This document shows, in pieces, positions 10,023-17,447 of a stretch of DNA of 64,000 nt (positions within the stretch are counted from its first letter, which is position 1; each line of letters opens with the position of its first letter). Origin of the DNA: AC-32 sp963728765 (GTDB taxonomy: Bacteria > Actinomycetota > Thermoleophilia > Gaiellales > Gaiellaceae); NCBI GenBank assembly GCA_963728765.1, contig CAVSKX010000002.1:682001-746000 (forward strand), read 5' to 3'. Both the position numbers and the translations under genes were made by a program. The notes under the pieces were generated by a model. It was not told the DNA's origin and ran no database searches. It saw only the letters and a list, made by a program, of their open reading frames with translations.

Positions 10023-11855
10023 TTGCACGTCGGTTCTGCTCGCCACGGGCTGCGGAACCCCTTGCGTCGGGCGTTGGCGCTCGCCGCCGCGCTGAGCGCC
10101 CTGCTGCTCGCGCACGCCTCGCCCGCCCTGGCGACGACGCATGTCAGCTCGAACATCACTAGCAACACGACCTGGACGACCTCGGGCAGCCCTTACGTGA
10201 TCGATCCCTCCGGCGGGATCTCGGTCACGAGCGGCGCCCAGCTGACGATCAACGCGGGCGTCGTGGTCAAGTTCGCCGGCGGCCACTCGGCCAAGCTGAA
10301 CATGAACGGCGGCAAGCTGTACGCGGTCGGAACCGCCGGCAGCCCGATCACCTTCACCTCGATCAAGGACGACTCGGTCGCCGGTGACACGGGCGGCGAC
10401 GGCGCCACCACGGGCACCGCCGGCGACTTCACCGGTCTTTCGTTCGCGAACAGCGGCGCCAACTCCGGCCTCACCTCGACCCTGGCCTACGTCAACGTCA
10501 CCTACGGCGGCTACGCTGGCGACCAGCTCACCTCGACGAGCGACGGCACAACCTCGACGAGCTACAGCTACGACAACAACGGCCGCGAGACCGGCAAGGG
10601 CAGCTCGAGCTTCGGCTACGACATGGCCGGCGATCTGACCTCGGCCACGATCGGCTCGACGACGAGCTACGGCTACGACGGCAAGGGTAACCGCCTTTCG
10701 GCGAGCGACGGGACGAACACCACCAATTACTCCTGGGACGAGAACGCGCGCTCGGGCGTGCCCCAGCTCGCGCTCGAGACGAACGGCTCTTCGAGTCTGA
10801 TCCGCCGCTACCTTTACGACTCGACGGGGCCGCTCGAGTTGCAGACCGCGAGCGCGAGCTACACAGACTTGCAGGACAACCACGGCTCGGTTGCGGCCCT
10901 CTCCAACGGCGGCACGATCGCAGCGACCTACAGCTACGAGCCATTCGGCACCCGCACGGTCTCAGGCGGCAGCCCACCGACGAACCCGCTCGGCTTCCAG
11001 GGCCAGTACCAGGATGCTGCCACCGGCCTCTTCGACCTGCGCGCGCGCCAGTACGACTCCGGTGATGGACGTTTCCTCGCCCCGGATCCGCTCGCGCCCG
11101 CACTGACCGACCCCTACGTCTCGGCCTACGTGTTCGCCAACGACGCGCCGACGATGTTCCAGGATCCGACCGGTATGTCGATCTGCCTCTCGGTCTGCGA
11201 GACCGCGAAGCGCCTCGGCAGCGCCCTGTACGACGGCACCAAGGTCATCGTCAGCGGCACCGTCGCCTTCGCCCAGTCGATCGCCGAGTCGAACTTCAAC
11301 TGCGTCTCGAACGTGTTCTCCGGCGAGATGCGTGACGCGACGCGACACTGCCTGAAGGCGGCAGCCTTCGATGCGGTGCTGGCGCTTCCCGGTGGCCTCG
11401 GTCTCGCGGCCGATGAAGGGATCGGCGGCGGTTTGTTGGAGCGCCTTCTGCATGAAGAACGAGGCTCGCTCTTTGGTGACGCTGCCGCAGAGGGCGAATT
11501 CGTCGATTTCGCCCACGGTACGACGCTGGCTTCGGGGCGCAGCATCCTCGCCAACGGACTTAGCGAAGACGTTGCGCTCAGCAAGACACTGGGAGCGAGG
11601 TCGCCTGGCAGCTTCTTCACAGTCCGAGTTGATCCTGCTGACCCTGATGCCGCAATCGAGACGGCGGCGGCGTGGGGTTCACGGCACGGGGGCGATGTCT
11701 GTGTGGTCATGTGCCGGCTGCCGGCGACAACGGTAACTCAGCTTGAGCGACGCGGGCTCCTAGAACACACGGAGATCCCTTACCAGTCGGTCTTCCACCC
11801 CGGCTCGTTCGAGATCGTAAACAGCGAAGCGCGCTGGACCCTGATCGGAGGATGA
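10023..11855 (+). CDS. Secreted compact Rhs/YD-repeat protein with ART-like C-terminal toxin domain
   Basis: 610 residues from TTG 10023, chosen because GGAGG (10012-10016) sits seven bases upstream and a signal peptide follows directly (ALALAAALSALLLAHASPALA). Residues 40-165 are threonine/glycine-rich with beta-helix-like text (LTINAGVVVKFAGG). YD repeats follow (SYSYDNNGRE, YGYDGKGNRLS) and the Rhs core ends at LRARQYDSGDGRFLAPDPLA and MFQDPTG (about residue 382). The variable tip (385-610) holds a ~110-residue domain with FAHGTTLASGRSIL, GSFFTV and VFHPGSFEIVN, which resembles ADP-ribosyltransferase-fold toxins. This assignment is tentative. The switch from beta-helix text to YD repeats is abrupt, suggesting an internal deletion. 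The stop overlaps the next start (ATGA). Confidence 0.8.
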   Translation: MHVGSARHGLRNPLRRALALAAALSALLLAHASPALATTHVSSNITSNTTWTTSGSPYVIDPSGGISVTSGAQLTINAGVVVKFAGGHSAKLNMNGGKLYAVGTAGSPITFTSIKDDSVAGDTGGDGATTGTAGDFTGLSFANSGANSGLTSTLAYVNVTYGGYAGDQLTSTSDGTTSTSYSYDNNGRETGKGSSSFGYDMAGDLTSATIGSTTSYGYDGKGNRLSASDGTNTTNYSWDENARSGVPQLALETNGSSSLIRRYLYDSTGPLELQTASASYTDLQDNHGSVAALSNGGTIAATYSYEPFGTRTVSGGSPPTNPLGFQGQYQDAATGLFDLRARQYDSGDGRFLAPDPLAPALTDPYVSAYVFANDAPTMFQDPTGMSICLSVCETAKRLGSALYDGTKVIVSGTVAFAQSIAESNFNCVSNVFSGEMRDATRHCLKAAAFDAVLALPGGLGLAADEGIGGGLLERLLHEERGSLFGDAAAEGEFVDFAHGTTLASGRSILANGLSEDVALSKTLGARSPGSFFTVRVDPADPDAAIETAAAWGSRHGGDVCVVMCRLPATTVTQLERRGLLEHTEIPYQSVFHPGSFEIVNSEARWTLIGG

Positions 11856-12223
11856 CGATGGACGATCTCGGATACGGCAGCAACAGAGCACGCTTCATCG
11901 CCCTGCCCGAACCCGAGCGAGCGGGACGGTGGTGGCGCCGGGGGTGGCGCCTATCGACGACAGGTGCGCCATGGCCGGATACTCTGAATCTCGTAGAGCC
12001 TCCCGAAGATCTCGGCGAGTTCACGGCCGTTGTTGCACTAAACAGGATCTCAGCCGTCGACATACGGTTCGAGGTGATGACGCCCGACGAGGCCCTGCCG
12101 TGGAACGTGCTCGCTTACTGCGCCGTCCTCGCAATCCGCCTGCGCGATCAACTCGGCCAGGACGTGCTCGTTGATGGACACAAGAAGCATCCGTTGCTGA
12201 ACATGGTTCGGTTGCCCCACTAA
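11852..12223 (+). CDS. Putative immunity protein for the Rhs toxin
   Basis: 123 residues from ATG 11852, which overlaps the toxin stop as ATGA (a second ATG at 11858 is possible). It is soluble, with no signal peptide or membrane segment, and begins MTMDDLGYGSNRARFIALPE. No domain is recognised. Small soluble proteins encoded immediately 3' of an Rhs tip, with overlapping start and stop, are the usual cognate immunity proteins of polymorphic toxins. The role rests on that context only. Nothing coding is visible between its stop and the palindrome at 12451. Confidence 0.65.
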   Translation: MTMDDLGYGSNRARFIALPEPERAGRWWRRGWRLSTTGAPWPDTLNLVEPPEDLGEFTAVVALNRISAVDIRFEVMTPDEALPWNVLAYCAVLAIRLRDQLGQDVLVDGHKKHPLLNMVRLPH

Positions 12224-12450
12224 GTTGCCGCAGAGGGCGGTACGGCGCTTGTACCGGTCATGCGAGTGGCCGAGGGCGGCTTGCCTGAGGTCGGGCCACT
12301 CCCCGTACCCTCGGAGCACGACCTGGTGGATGCCGACATCGCGGTCAGCCAGGCGACGTGGAGGTCCGTCACTGGGGAATCGCGAGTCCAGTCGACGTCG
12401 GATGACGCTCAGCCGAGTCCCCGGTGTCATCCGCAAATTTCGAGGAGCGA

Positions 12451-12520
12451 GGACGCAGATGCACTTTGGAAGTGCTGCTGTCCGAAGAGGCAACCCGAGC
12501 ATCGGGATGCATCTGCGTCC
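12451..12520 (-). repeat. Long palindrome with 44-bp centre (copy A)
   Basis: A 13-bp perfect inverted repeat, GGACGCAGATGCA (12451-12463) and TGCATCTGCGTCC (12508-12520), encloses 44 bp. It lies 55 bp past the stop of the nucleotidyltransferase remnant. The same structure occurs at 21970-22041, 56 bp past the intact nucleotidyltransferase gene of element B, with a similar centre. There is no T-run on either side, so it is not a simple terminator. Confidence 0.75.
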
Positions 12521-12574
12521 CGCTGGCTATCGAGGTGGGTAACTCGCGTTTTCGCGACTCGGTCGCAGGCGCTC

Positions 12575-12919
12575 TCAGAGGTCGATCGAGACGCCGCGCT
12601 CGGGGACGAGCTGGCGTTCGAGCTCCATCAGGTCGACGGAGGCGTTGCAGGCGCTCGGCGTCGGGCTTGGGCTCGCTTGCCTCGAGCATGCGCACGCAGT
12701 CGACGAGCGAGGCGCCTTGCGGGCGGGACTCCGCGGCCGAGGTTCTCGCGGAAGGCGCGGATGCGCAGGTCGTCGTAGCCGCGCGTTCCCCAGGGCTCGG
12801 GCACGAGCCGCAGCTCGCCGGCGCGGGTTCGCGCCGTCGCGGGCGCCGATTTCGGTGAGTCGCTCCGCCAGGTCAGTTTGCGGAGCCTCGAGCTTCTCGA
12901 GTGCCCGGGCCGAGGCCAC
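12575..12919 (-). pseudogene. Decayed nucleotidyltransferase-like gene, N-terminus missing
   Basis: Fragments in more than one minus-strand frame match the intact protein at 22097-22600: LEKLEAPQTDLAERL, then RAGELRLVPEPWGTRGYDD and LRIRAFRENLGRG in another frame, then LMELERQLVPERGVSIDL at the end. The N-terminal nucleotidyltransferase signature and the partner XRE gene are gone, and the sequence joins unrelated DNA at about 12920. Together with the palindrome at 12451 this looks like the left half of an older, partly deleted copy of the element-B module. Confidence 0.7.
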
Positions 12920-12969
12920 GCGGGTTTGTTTGCCGCCATGTTTGGCGGGCGTGAGTCCTCTGGGCCGCC

Positions 12970-13590
12970 TTAGCTGCCGTACAGCGGTGTGGGCAGGCTG
13001 TGTAGATCGAAGTCGGCAACTTGCGTGCCATCGGACCGAAACGCGAGCAACGCCGCGGGCATCGCCGCGGCTGAGTCAGCGTAGTATGCGAATGCTCGCC
13101 ATGCGTTGAGGGCGAGATCGCGCTGGCTGCCATCCGAGAATGTCAGGGTGACGCGCGCGACGTCGGCCCGGACGACACCGGAGACCGACGCCCAATCGAC
13201 TGCGCCCGGGCTCGCACCACCACCACTGGCGTAAAGAACGACGGGTTTATTTGCCTCCTCGCCCACCAGGCAATGAAAGAGGTCTGCTACCGCCCCATTG
13301 TCGCGTGTGTAGCTGAGGCAGACGTGGCCGTCGCGATCCCGGGCCGCAAGCACGGCCAGCGAGCCGTCGCCGCTTCGGCCTGACACAAGCGAGCGGATCG
13401 AACGCGCGTCGACTCCGGACTGATTCGCAGCGAAGACCGCGATGTCAGGTGCGGCGACAGGAGTTCCCGGTACTCCCTCGTTCCACGTCCAAGAGCTCGA
13501 TGGGGTGTCGGCGGGAACCACTGCCTGCGCAACGGCCGCGCCGATCGCCAGAAGAAGGAGAGCGAGCACACCGACGATCGTCTTCTTCAT
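12970..13590 (-). CDS. Secreted protein of unknown function
   Basis: 206 residues from ATG 13590 with AAGGAGAG about six bases upstream. The N-terminus MKKTIVGVLALLLLAIGAAV is a clear signal peptide, probably cleaved near AQA-VVPADT. The mature part has alternating beta-rich text (LAVLAARDRDGHVCLSY, VARVTLTFSDGSQRDL) and two cysteines (HVCLSY and FHCLVG) but no recognised domain. It lies 14 bases after the stop of the cysteine-containing secreted gene at 13605, so the two are probably co-transcribed. Within element A they form a second cargo unit beside the Rhs pair. Confidence 0.75.
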   Translation of the reverse strand: MKKTIVGVLALLLLAIGAAVAQAVVPADTPSSSWTWNEGVPGTPVAAPDIAVFAANQSGVDARSIRSLVSGRSGDGSLAVLAARDRDGHVCLSYTRDNGAVADLFHCLVGEEANKPVVLYASGGGASPGAVDWASVSGVVRADVARVTLTFSDGSQRDLALNAWRAFAYYADSAAAMPAALLAFRSDGTQVADFDLHSLPTPLYGS

Positions 13591-13604
13591 ACGACTCTCC
13601 TTGG

Positions 13605-13985
13605 TCAGGGCCCGAGCCCGACGTGGCAGTTCGTCCACGTCGACGCGTAGTTGTCCGGATTCTGGCAGCCGCCCTTCAGGTAGAGCGACGTGGAATACGG
13701 GATTGTGTGGTCGTAGTCGTACCACGTGTCGAAGGACCATCCGTAATCGCTGCGCCTGACGTAGAGCGTCCTCTCAGGATGGCCGGAGCCGACTTCCCAA
13801 CTCACGCGCGCGTAGTTCTGACTCGCGCAACACACATTGTCGTGGAAGACCTGCTGCGTGCCGCCCACCCAGAGATAACCCTGGAAGAACCAATACGGGG
13901 CGGCTCTACCTGCGGCAGGGAGAACAAGCGCAATAACCGCCGCGAGCGCGATAAGCCCGCCGGGCAGAAAAGATCGCTTCCTCAT
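13605..13985 (-). CDS. Small secreted cysteine-containing protein
   Basis: 126 residues from ATG 13985. The signal peptide MRKRSFLPGGLIALAAVIAL ends near GRA-APYW. The mature ~97 residues are rich in aromatic residues and carry four cysteines (DNVCCASQ, GGCQNPD, TNCHVG), which could form two disulphides. The overall character, secreted, compact and beta-rich with a WYDYDHT segment, is that of a bacteriocin-like or inhibitor-like exoprotein, but no family is recognised. It is the first gene of a two-gene unit with the secreted protein downstream. The upstream 180 bp to 14170 contain no gene. Confidence 0.7.
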   Translation of the reverse strand: MRKRSFLPGGLIALAAVIALVLPAAGRAAPYWFFQGYLWVGGTQQVFHDNVCCASQNYARVSWEVGSGHPERTLYVRRSDYGWSFDTWYDYDHTIPYSTSLYLKGGCQNPDNYASTWTNCHVGLGP

Positions 13986-14169
13986 GACCGTGCTCCTACC
14001 TCAGACGTTGACCGCCGCTCGTATCGTAAAGCACTAGCAGGAAGTCGTCAACCGACCATCTCATTGCCGGGGTCGCGGCACCAGCAAGATCAGGAGGCGG
14101 CCGCGAAAAGGTTGGTTCTAGCTGCCGGGTCGAGCGCTCCGCGTTCGCGGCCGGTTCGCGGGACCGTCC

Positions 14170-14674
14170 TTAGAGGTCGATCGACAGACCCCGCTCGGGG
14201 ATGAGCTGTCGCTCGAGCTCCATCAGGCGGCGGAGCCTCTGCAGGCGCTCGGCGTCGGGCTCGCGCTCGCTGGCCTCGAGCATGCGCACGCAGTCGACGA
14301 GCGAGGCGACCTGCGGGCGGGCGCCGCGGCCGAGGTTCTCGCGGAAGGCGCGGATGCGCAGGTCGTCGTAGCCGCGCGTCCCCCAGGGCTCGGGCACGAG
14401 CCGCAGCTCGCCCGCGCGCGTCCTAGTCGTTAGCGGCTCCGAGCGGGCGAGCTCGCTCCGCGAGATCCGGCTGCGGCGCCCCGAGCTCGTCGAGCGCGCG
14501 GCCGAGCCGGCGCAGGTTCTCCTCCCGCAGCGAGGGGACGAGGTCGAGCCCGTCGCTCGTCTCGGCGCTGCCGTGCACGACCCGCGCGAAGCCGCCGATC
14601 ACGACGTAGGCCACTCGCTCCCGCTCCAGCGCCGCGAAGATCGCGTACGGGTCGAAAGGCGGCTGCTTGCTCAT
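14170..14674 (-). pseudogene. Frameshifted nucleotidyltransferase-like gene (element A copy)
   Basis: The N-terminal 80 residues from ATG 14674 (YVVIGGFARVVHGSAETSDG at residues 22-41) are nearly identical to the intact element-B protein. The frame then changes around 14443-14452, where this copy has ten bases between the conserved CGA and TCG codons and copy B has nine. The remainder, from RAGELRLVPEPWGTRG to ERQLIPERGLSIDL, continues in the shifted frame to a stop at 14170. A single-base insertion thus breaks the gene. The start overlaps the XRE gene's stop by four bases, as in element B. Confidence 0.8.
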
Positions 14675-14967
14675 TGCTTGCCGCCGAGCCGCTCGAGCAG
14701 GGCCTGGACGCGCTGCTGGGGCGCCTGGGGGACGCTCACGATCAGCTCGGAGTCGAGCTCCGGCGTCTCCTCCCGTTCCGCGATCTCGATCCTGAAGGCG
14801 AAGCCGCAGGCCTCGACCACCGAGCGCAGGTTGGCGAAACTCGGCTCCTGGGCGCCGATCTCCCAGCGAGCGACCTGGGCCCGCTCGCGCCCGAGGCGCG
14901 CCGCCAGCTCTGCTTGCGTCAGCCCGGCCCGCAAGCGGGCCTCGCGAATCACCTGTGCGGCAGTCAT
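14671..14967 (-). CDS. XRE-family HTH regulator (element A)
   Basis: 98 residues from ATG 14967. The helix-turn-helix lies at residues 5-60 (REARLRAGLTQAELAARLG, then VARWEIGAQEPSFANLRSVV). The C-terminal tail LIVSVPQAPQQRVQALLERL is shared almost exactly with the element-B copy. It heads a two-gene operon with the nucleotidyltransferase-like gene and diverges from the excisionase gene. Its start lies only nine bases from a -10-like TAAACT on its own strand, and the promoter of the divergent excisionase overlaps this region, so autoregulation and control of excision are plausible. Confidence 0.88.
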   Translation of the reverse strand: MTAAQVIREARLRAGLTQAELAARLGRERAQVARWEIGAQEPSFANLRSVVEACGFAFRIEIAEREETPELDSELIVSVPQAPQQRVQALLERLGGKQ

Positions 14968-14990
14968 ACGCTGGTCAGTTTAGCTTCGTG

Positions 14991-15019
14991 TTGTCCTCGC
15001 CTCTCGTGTCTGATAAGTT
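14991..15019 (+). promoter_or_regulatory. Excisionase promoter, near-leaderless (element A)
   Basis: -35 TTGTCC (14991-14996), a 17-bp spacer and -10 TAAGTT (15014-15019). The ATG at 15031 begins 11 bases after the -10 box, so the transcript should start at or within a few bases of the start codon. The layout is the same as at 22914-22942. Confidence 0.65.
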
Positions 15020-15030
15020 ACGCGACCTCT

Positions 15031-15474
15031 ATGAAGCCCTCCTCCTCGCCGGTACCCAGCCAGCTGTCGCTATTCGATGCCGCACTGCCGACCGAACCAT
15101 GTACTCGAAAGACTCCGCGAGCGGAGGGCGTGACGACGCCGGCTCCGCCTGTCGCTCCCAGTCGTGCCCAGTCGCACTCGTCGACGGTGAACACGGCCGC
15201 CGCCCTCCTCACAACCCAAGAGGCGGCCGAACTACTGCACGTCCATCCGCGGACCATCCAACGCCTGGTCGAGCGCGGCGAGCTCGCCGCCGTCCACGTT
15301 GGAACTGCTGTCCGCTTCGATCGAACGGACCTCGCCGATCTGACCGTGCGGCTCAAGAGCCGCGCTTCGCGACCGCCTACCTCCCGCCCGGAAGTCGCAC
15401 CGGATCGCGGCCGCACTCACGTCTCCTTCGCCGACCGGCTACGGTCGCAGCGAGATGAGCATCGAGCGGCGTAG
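15031..15474 (+). CDS. xis: Excisionase-like HTH protein (element A)
   Basis: 147 residues from ATG 15031. It carries a short conserved N-terminal motif QLSLFD, also found in the element-B homologue (QLSLFE), a variable linker, and then a MerR-like winged helix used by excisionases and AlpA-type regulators at residues 57-105 (LTTQEAAELLHVHPRTIQRL, GELAAVHVGTAVRFDRTDL). Such proteins bend attachment-site DNA and favour excision. Its 3' end overlaps the integrase start by 20 bases. No Shine-Dalgarno is visible, consistent with a near-leaderless transcript. Confidence 0.82.
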   Translation: MKPSSSPVPSQLSLFDAALPTEPCTRKTPRAEGVTTPAPPVAPSRAQSHSSTVNTAAALLTTQEAAELLHVHPRTIQRLVERGELAAVHVGTAVRFDRTDLADLTVRLKSRASRPPTSRPEVAPDRGRTHVSFADRLRSQRDEHRAA

Positions 15475-16882
15475 GCGACGCGACGGGCGCACGGTCTACG
15501 TCGTCCGCTGGTACGAGAGCGGCCGCGACAGCACGCGGCGGAAGCGCACCTTCGACCGGCGACGCGACGCCGAGCTGTTCGAGGCCTCGATCCGCCGCGC
15601 CCGCCAGCTCGGCCAGCTCGCCTCCGAGGTAATCGGCTCGAACACGACGCTCGAGGAGTTCCTCGTCGAGTGGTGGGACACCTATGCAGCCACGCACCTG
15701 CGCCCGAACACACTCGCGACCTACACGACGCTGCTCGACAAGTGGATCGTCCCCTACCTCGGCCGCAAGCGCCTGCGCGAGATCAGCCGCGAGACGCTCG
15801 ACACCTATGCCGCCCGCCTGCGCGTCGATGGCGCCGGCGCCCCGACGATCAACCGGACGCTCGGTGTCCTCCAAGGCGTCTTCCATCGCGCGGTCGAATG
15901 GCGACGACTCGGCTGGAACCCCGTCGTCGGCGTACGCCGGTTCGCGCACACGCGCGCCGAGACGATCGATGCCCGAACGCCCGAGACGGTCGAGACGATC
16001 CGCCGCCAGCTCGACCCCCAGAACGCCGCGCTCGTCAGCGTGCTCGCCTACGAAGGCCTGCGCCCGGCCGAGGCCTACGCGCTCGTCTGGGGCGACGTCA
16101 TGGACGACAGGGGCAAGCCGCGCAAGCGTCTGCGCGTGCAGCGGGCGATCTCGGGCAACGAGATCTCGACGACTAAGTCGCAGCGCGGCCGCGAGCCCGA
16201 GCTCTTCAAGCCGGTCGCGCGTGAGCTCGTCGAGCTGTTCCTGTCGCGCGGCCGCCCGGAGGCGGGGGAGCTCGTGTTCCCGAACAGCCAGGGCGGCCAC
16301 CTTCGTCGGCACAACTGGCGCCGACGCGTCTGGATGCCGGCGCTCGAGCGCGCCGGCATCCCTTACTTCCGCAGCTACGACCTCCGCCACACCTGCGCGA
16401 CGCTGCTGCTCTACGAGGGCCGGACGCTGAACGAGGTCGCGGAGCACCTCGGACACGCCGACCCCGGCTTCACCGCGCGTACGTACGCACATGTCATGCG
16501 CGACGCCCCGCGGCGGCGGCACATCACGATCAGTGAAGCGATCCGCAGAGGCCGTGTCGCGGCCAGTCGTAGACCCCGGGTAGACCCCTCAGACGCGACG
16601 CGGGCGGATCGAGCACGCCAGTCAGAGAAGAAGTCCCTGCAAATCGAGAGAGCCGACGCCCGGACTCGAACCGGGGACCCCTTCATTACGAGACAACGAC
16701 GACTGAGGAACGGTCGTCCACGGGCGAGCACGAGAGGGCACGAACTCCCTGGAAAGCGATTGCTTCGGCGCTCGCGGCCGAGGACGGGCGAGCCCCCGCG
16801 ATGTCGCCCTCGCGTACCCGATTTGTACCCAAGCCGGGCAAGCCTGACCGGCACCGCTCGCCGTCTGCCGGCACCGAGATGA
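15455..16882 (+). CDS. int: Tyrosine recombinase/integrase of element A
   Basis: 475 residues from ATG 15455. After an AP2-like arm-binding N-terminus (VYVVRWYESGRDSTRRKRTF) comes a SAM-like core-binding domain (LEEFLVEWWDTYAATHLRPN, about 66-160) and the catalytic domain: R203 in EGLRPAEAY, R311 and H312 in YDLRHTCATLLL, H334 in HLGHADPG and nucleophile Y344 in ARTYAHVM. The usual HxxR histidine is Tyr. The frame runs through the right attachment core and ends about 190 bases beyond it, so the last ~75 residues (from ERADARTRTGDPFIT) are encoded by tRNA and flanking DNA. Confidence 0.92.
   Translation: MSIERRRRRDGRTVYVVRWYESGRDSTRRKRTFDRRRDAELFEASIRRARQLGQLASEVIGSNTTLEEFLVEWWDTYAATHLRPNTLATYTTLLDKWIVPYLGRKRLREISRETLDTYAARLRVDGAGAPTINRTLGVLQGVFHRAVEWRRLGWNPVVGVRRFAHTRAETIDARTPETVETIRRQLDPQNAALVSVLAYEGLRPAEAYALVWGDVMDDRGKPRKRLRVQRAISGNEISTTKSQRGREPELFKPVARELVELFLSRGRPEAGELVFPNSQGGHLRRHNWRRRVWMPALERAGIPYFRSYDLRHTCATLLLYEGRTLNEVAEHLGHADPGFTARTYAHVMRDAPRRRHITISEAIRRGRVAASRRPRVDPSDATRADRARQSEKKSLQIERADARTRTGDPFITRQRRLRNGRPRASTRGHELPGKRLLRRSRPRTGEPPRCRPRVPDLYPSRASLTGTARRLPAPR
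16569..16587. repeat. Integrase arm-type site pair, right end of A
   Basis: GTAGACCC at 16569-16576 and 16580-16587, 11-bp period, inside the integrase reading frame and 59 bp before att2. It matches the pair at 9818-9836. Confidence 0.6.
16646..16692 (-). repeat. Attachment core att2: 3' fragment of tRNA-Thr(CGT)
   Basis: Identical over 47 bp to 9665-9711. It is shared by elements A (right end) and B (left end). No tRNA 5' half adjoins it. Confidence 0.85.
16814..16832. repeat. Integrase arm-type site pair, left end of B
   Basis: GTACCCGA at 16814-16821 and GTACCCAA at 16825-16832, 11-bp period. It matches the perfect pair at 24481-24499. Confidence 0.6.
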
Positions 16883-16895
16883 TGGCCCGGTGCCG

Positions 16896-17267
16896 CTACC
16901 GATGCGACGTCGACGAGCGACGGACAGCATGGACGACTTGCGCAAACCCCGCAACAGCAGCCACTGCCGTGAGCCCGTAAGCTGGAACGAGAAACAACGC
17001 GACGGCACCCGTCGATGATGTGGTCCAGTTGAACGCAACCCAAAGATAGAGTGCCGTATAGCTCGCGAAGATAGCCCGAAGCATCCACCGTTCAAGTGGT
17101 TCTGCTCGCTGAGCTCTTATTGCATAAACCGGAGGCACGATGCTTCCCAGAACAGCAGTCCAGACTCCCCCTCCGTTCGGCAAATGAATAAACGACGCGA
17201 GTACGATCGCGAGAAGCGCGACTCCTGCAGCAATCTTGTCGGGGTTGACACGATGGGTCTCAGGCAC
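16896..17267 (-). CDS. Multi-pass membrane protein, candidate immunity protein for Rhs-PLA2
   Basis: 123 residues from GTG 17267, preceded by GGAGGAG; a longer reading from 17360 has a weaker start. Four hydrophobic segments are visible: KIAAGVALLAIVLASFIHL, WTAVLGSIVPPVYAI, AIFASYTALYLWVAFNW and TGAVALFLVPAYGLTAVAAV. No domain is recognised. It is the only gene between the Rhs-PLA2 stop (17448) and att2, on the same strand, where cognate immunity genes normally sit. A membrane location fits protection against a phospholipase. That role is inferred from position and topology. Confidence 0.6.
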   Translation of the reverse strand: MPETHRVNPDKIAAGVALLAIVLASFIHLPNGGGVWTAVLGSIVPPVYAIRAQRAEPLERWMLRAIFASYTALYLWVAFNWTTSSTGAVALFLVPAYGLTAVAAVAGFAQVVHAVRRSSTSHR

Positions 17268-17447
17268 TACTCCTCCTGCGGGAGGTCTGCGGCGGTCGAC
17301 ATTAACCCGGTGAGACGAGCCCAGGCCGCTGCGCTCGAGGTGCTTCCGTGTGTCTCGCAAGCACGATCGGAGTAGGTCGAGAATCGGACATCCCTCGGAT
17401 GAGGGTTTCGTCTCCCGGCGCAGGGTGCCCGCGGACTATTCTACCGT

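Larger units (their letters stand above)
9665..16692 (+). mobile_element. Integrative element A (tRNA-Thr, Rhs/ART-like cargo)
   Basis: A 7.0-kb segment flanked by identical 47-bp tRNA-Thr fragments, with the integrase gene abutting the right copy. In order it contains an Rhs-type secreted toxin and its partner, a decayed nucleotidyltransferase fragment with a palindrome, two secreted proteins, a frameshifted nucleotidyltransferase with an intact XRE regulator, an excisionase-like gene and the integrase. Paired GTAGACCC repeats lie 107 bp inside the left core and 59 bp inside the right core, as expected for integrase arm sites. Confidence 0.75.

Noticed and set aside
9705..10883. Minus-strand 392-residue frame opposite the Rhs gene
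   Set aside because: Low-complexity Val/Ala/Arg text, antisense to a protein with clear signal peptide and YD repeats.
13605..13985. Lactococcin 972-family bacteriocin
   Set aside because: Size and export fit, but the characteristic W..G..Y and C-terminal patterns could not be matched. Left as an unassigned secreted protein.
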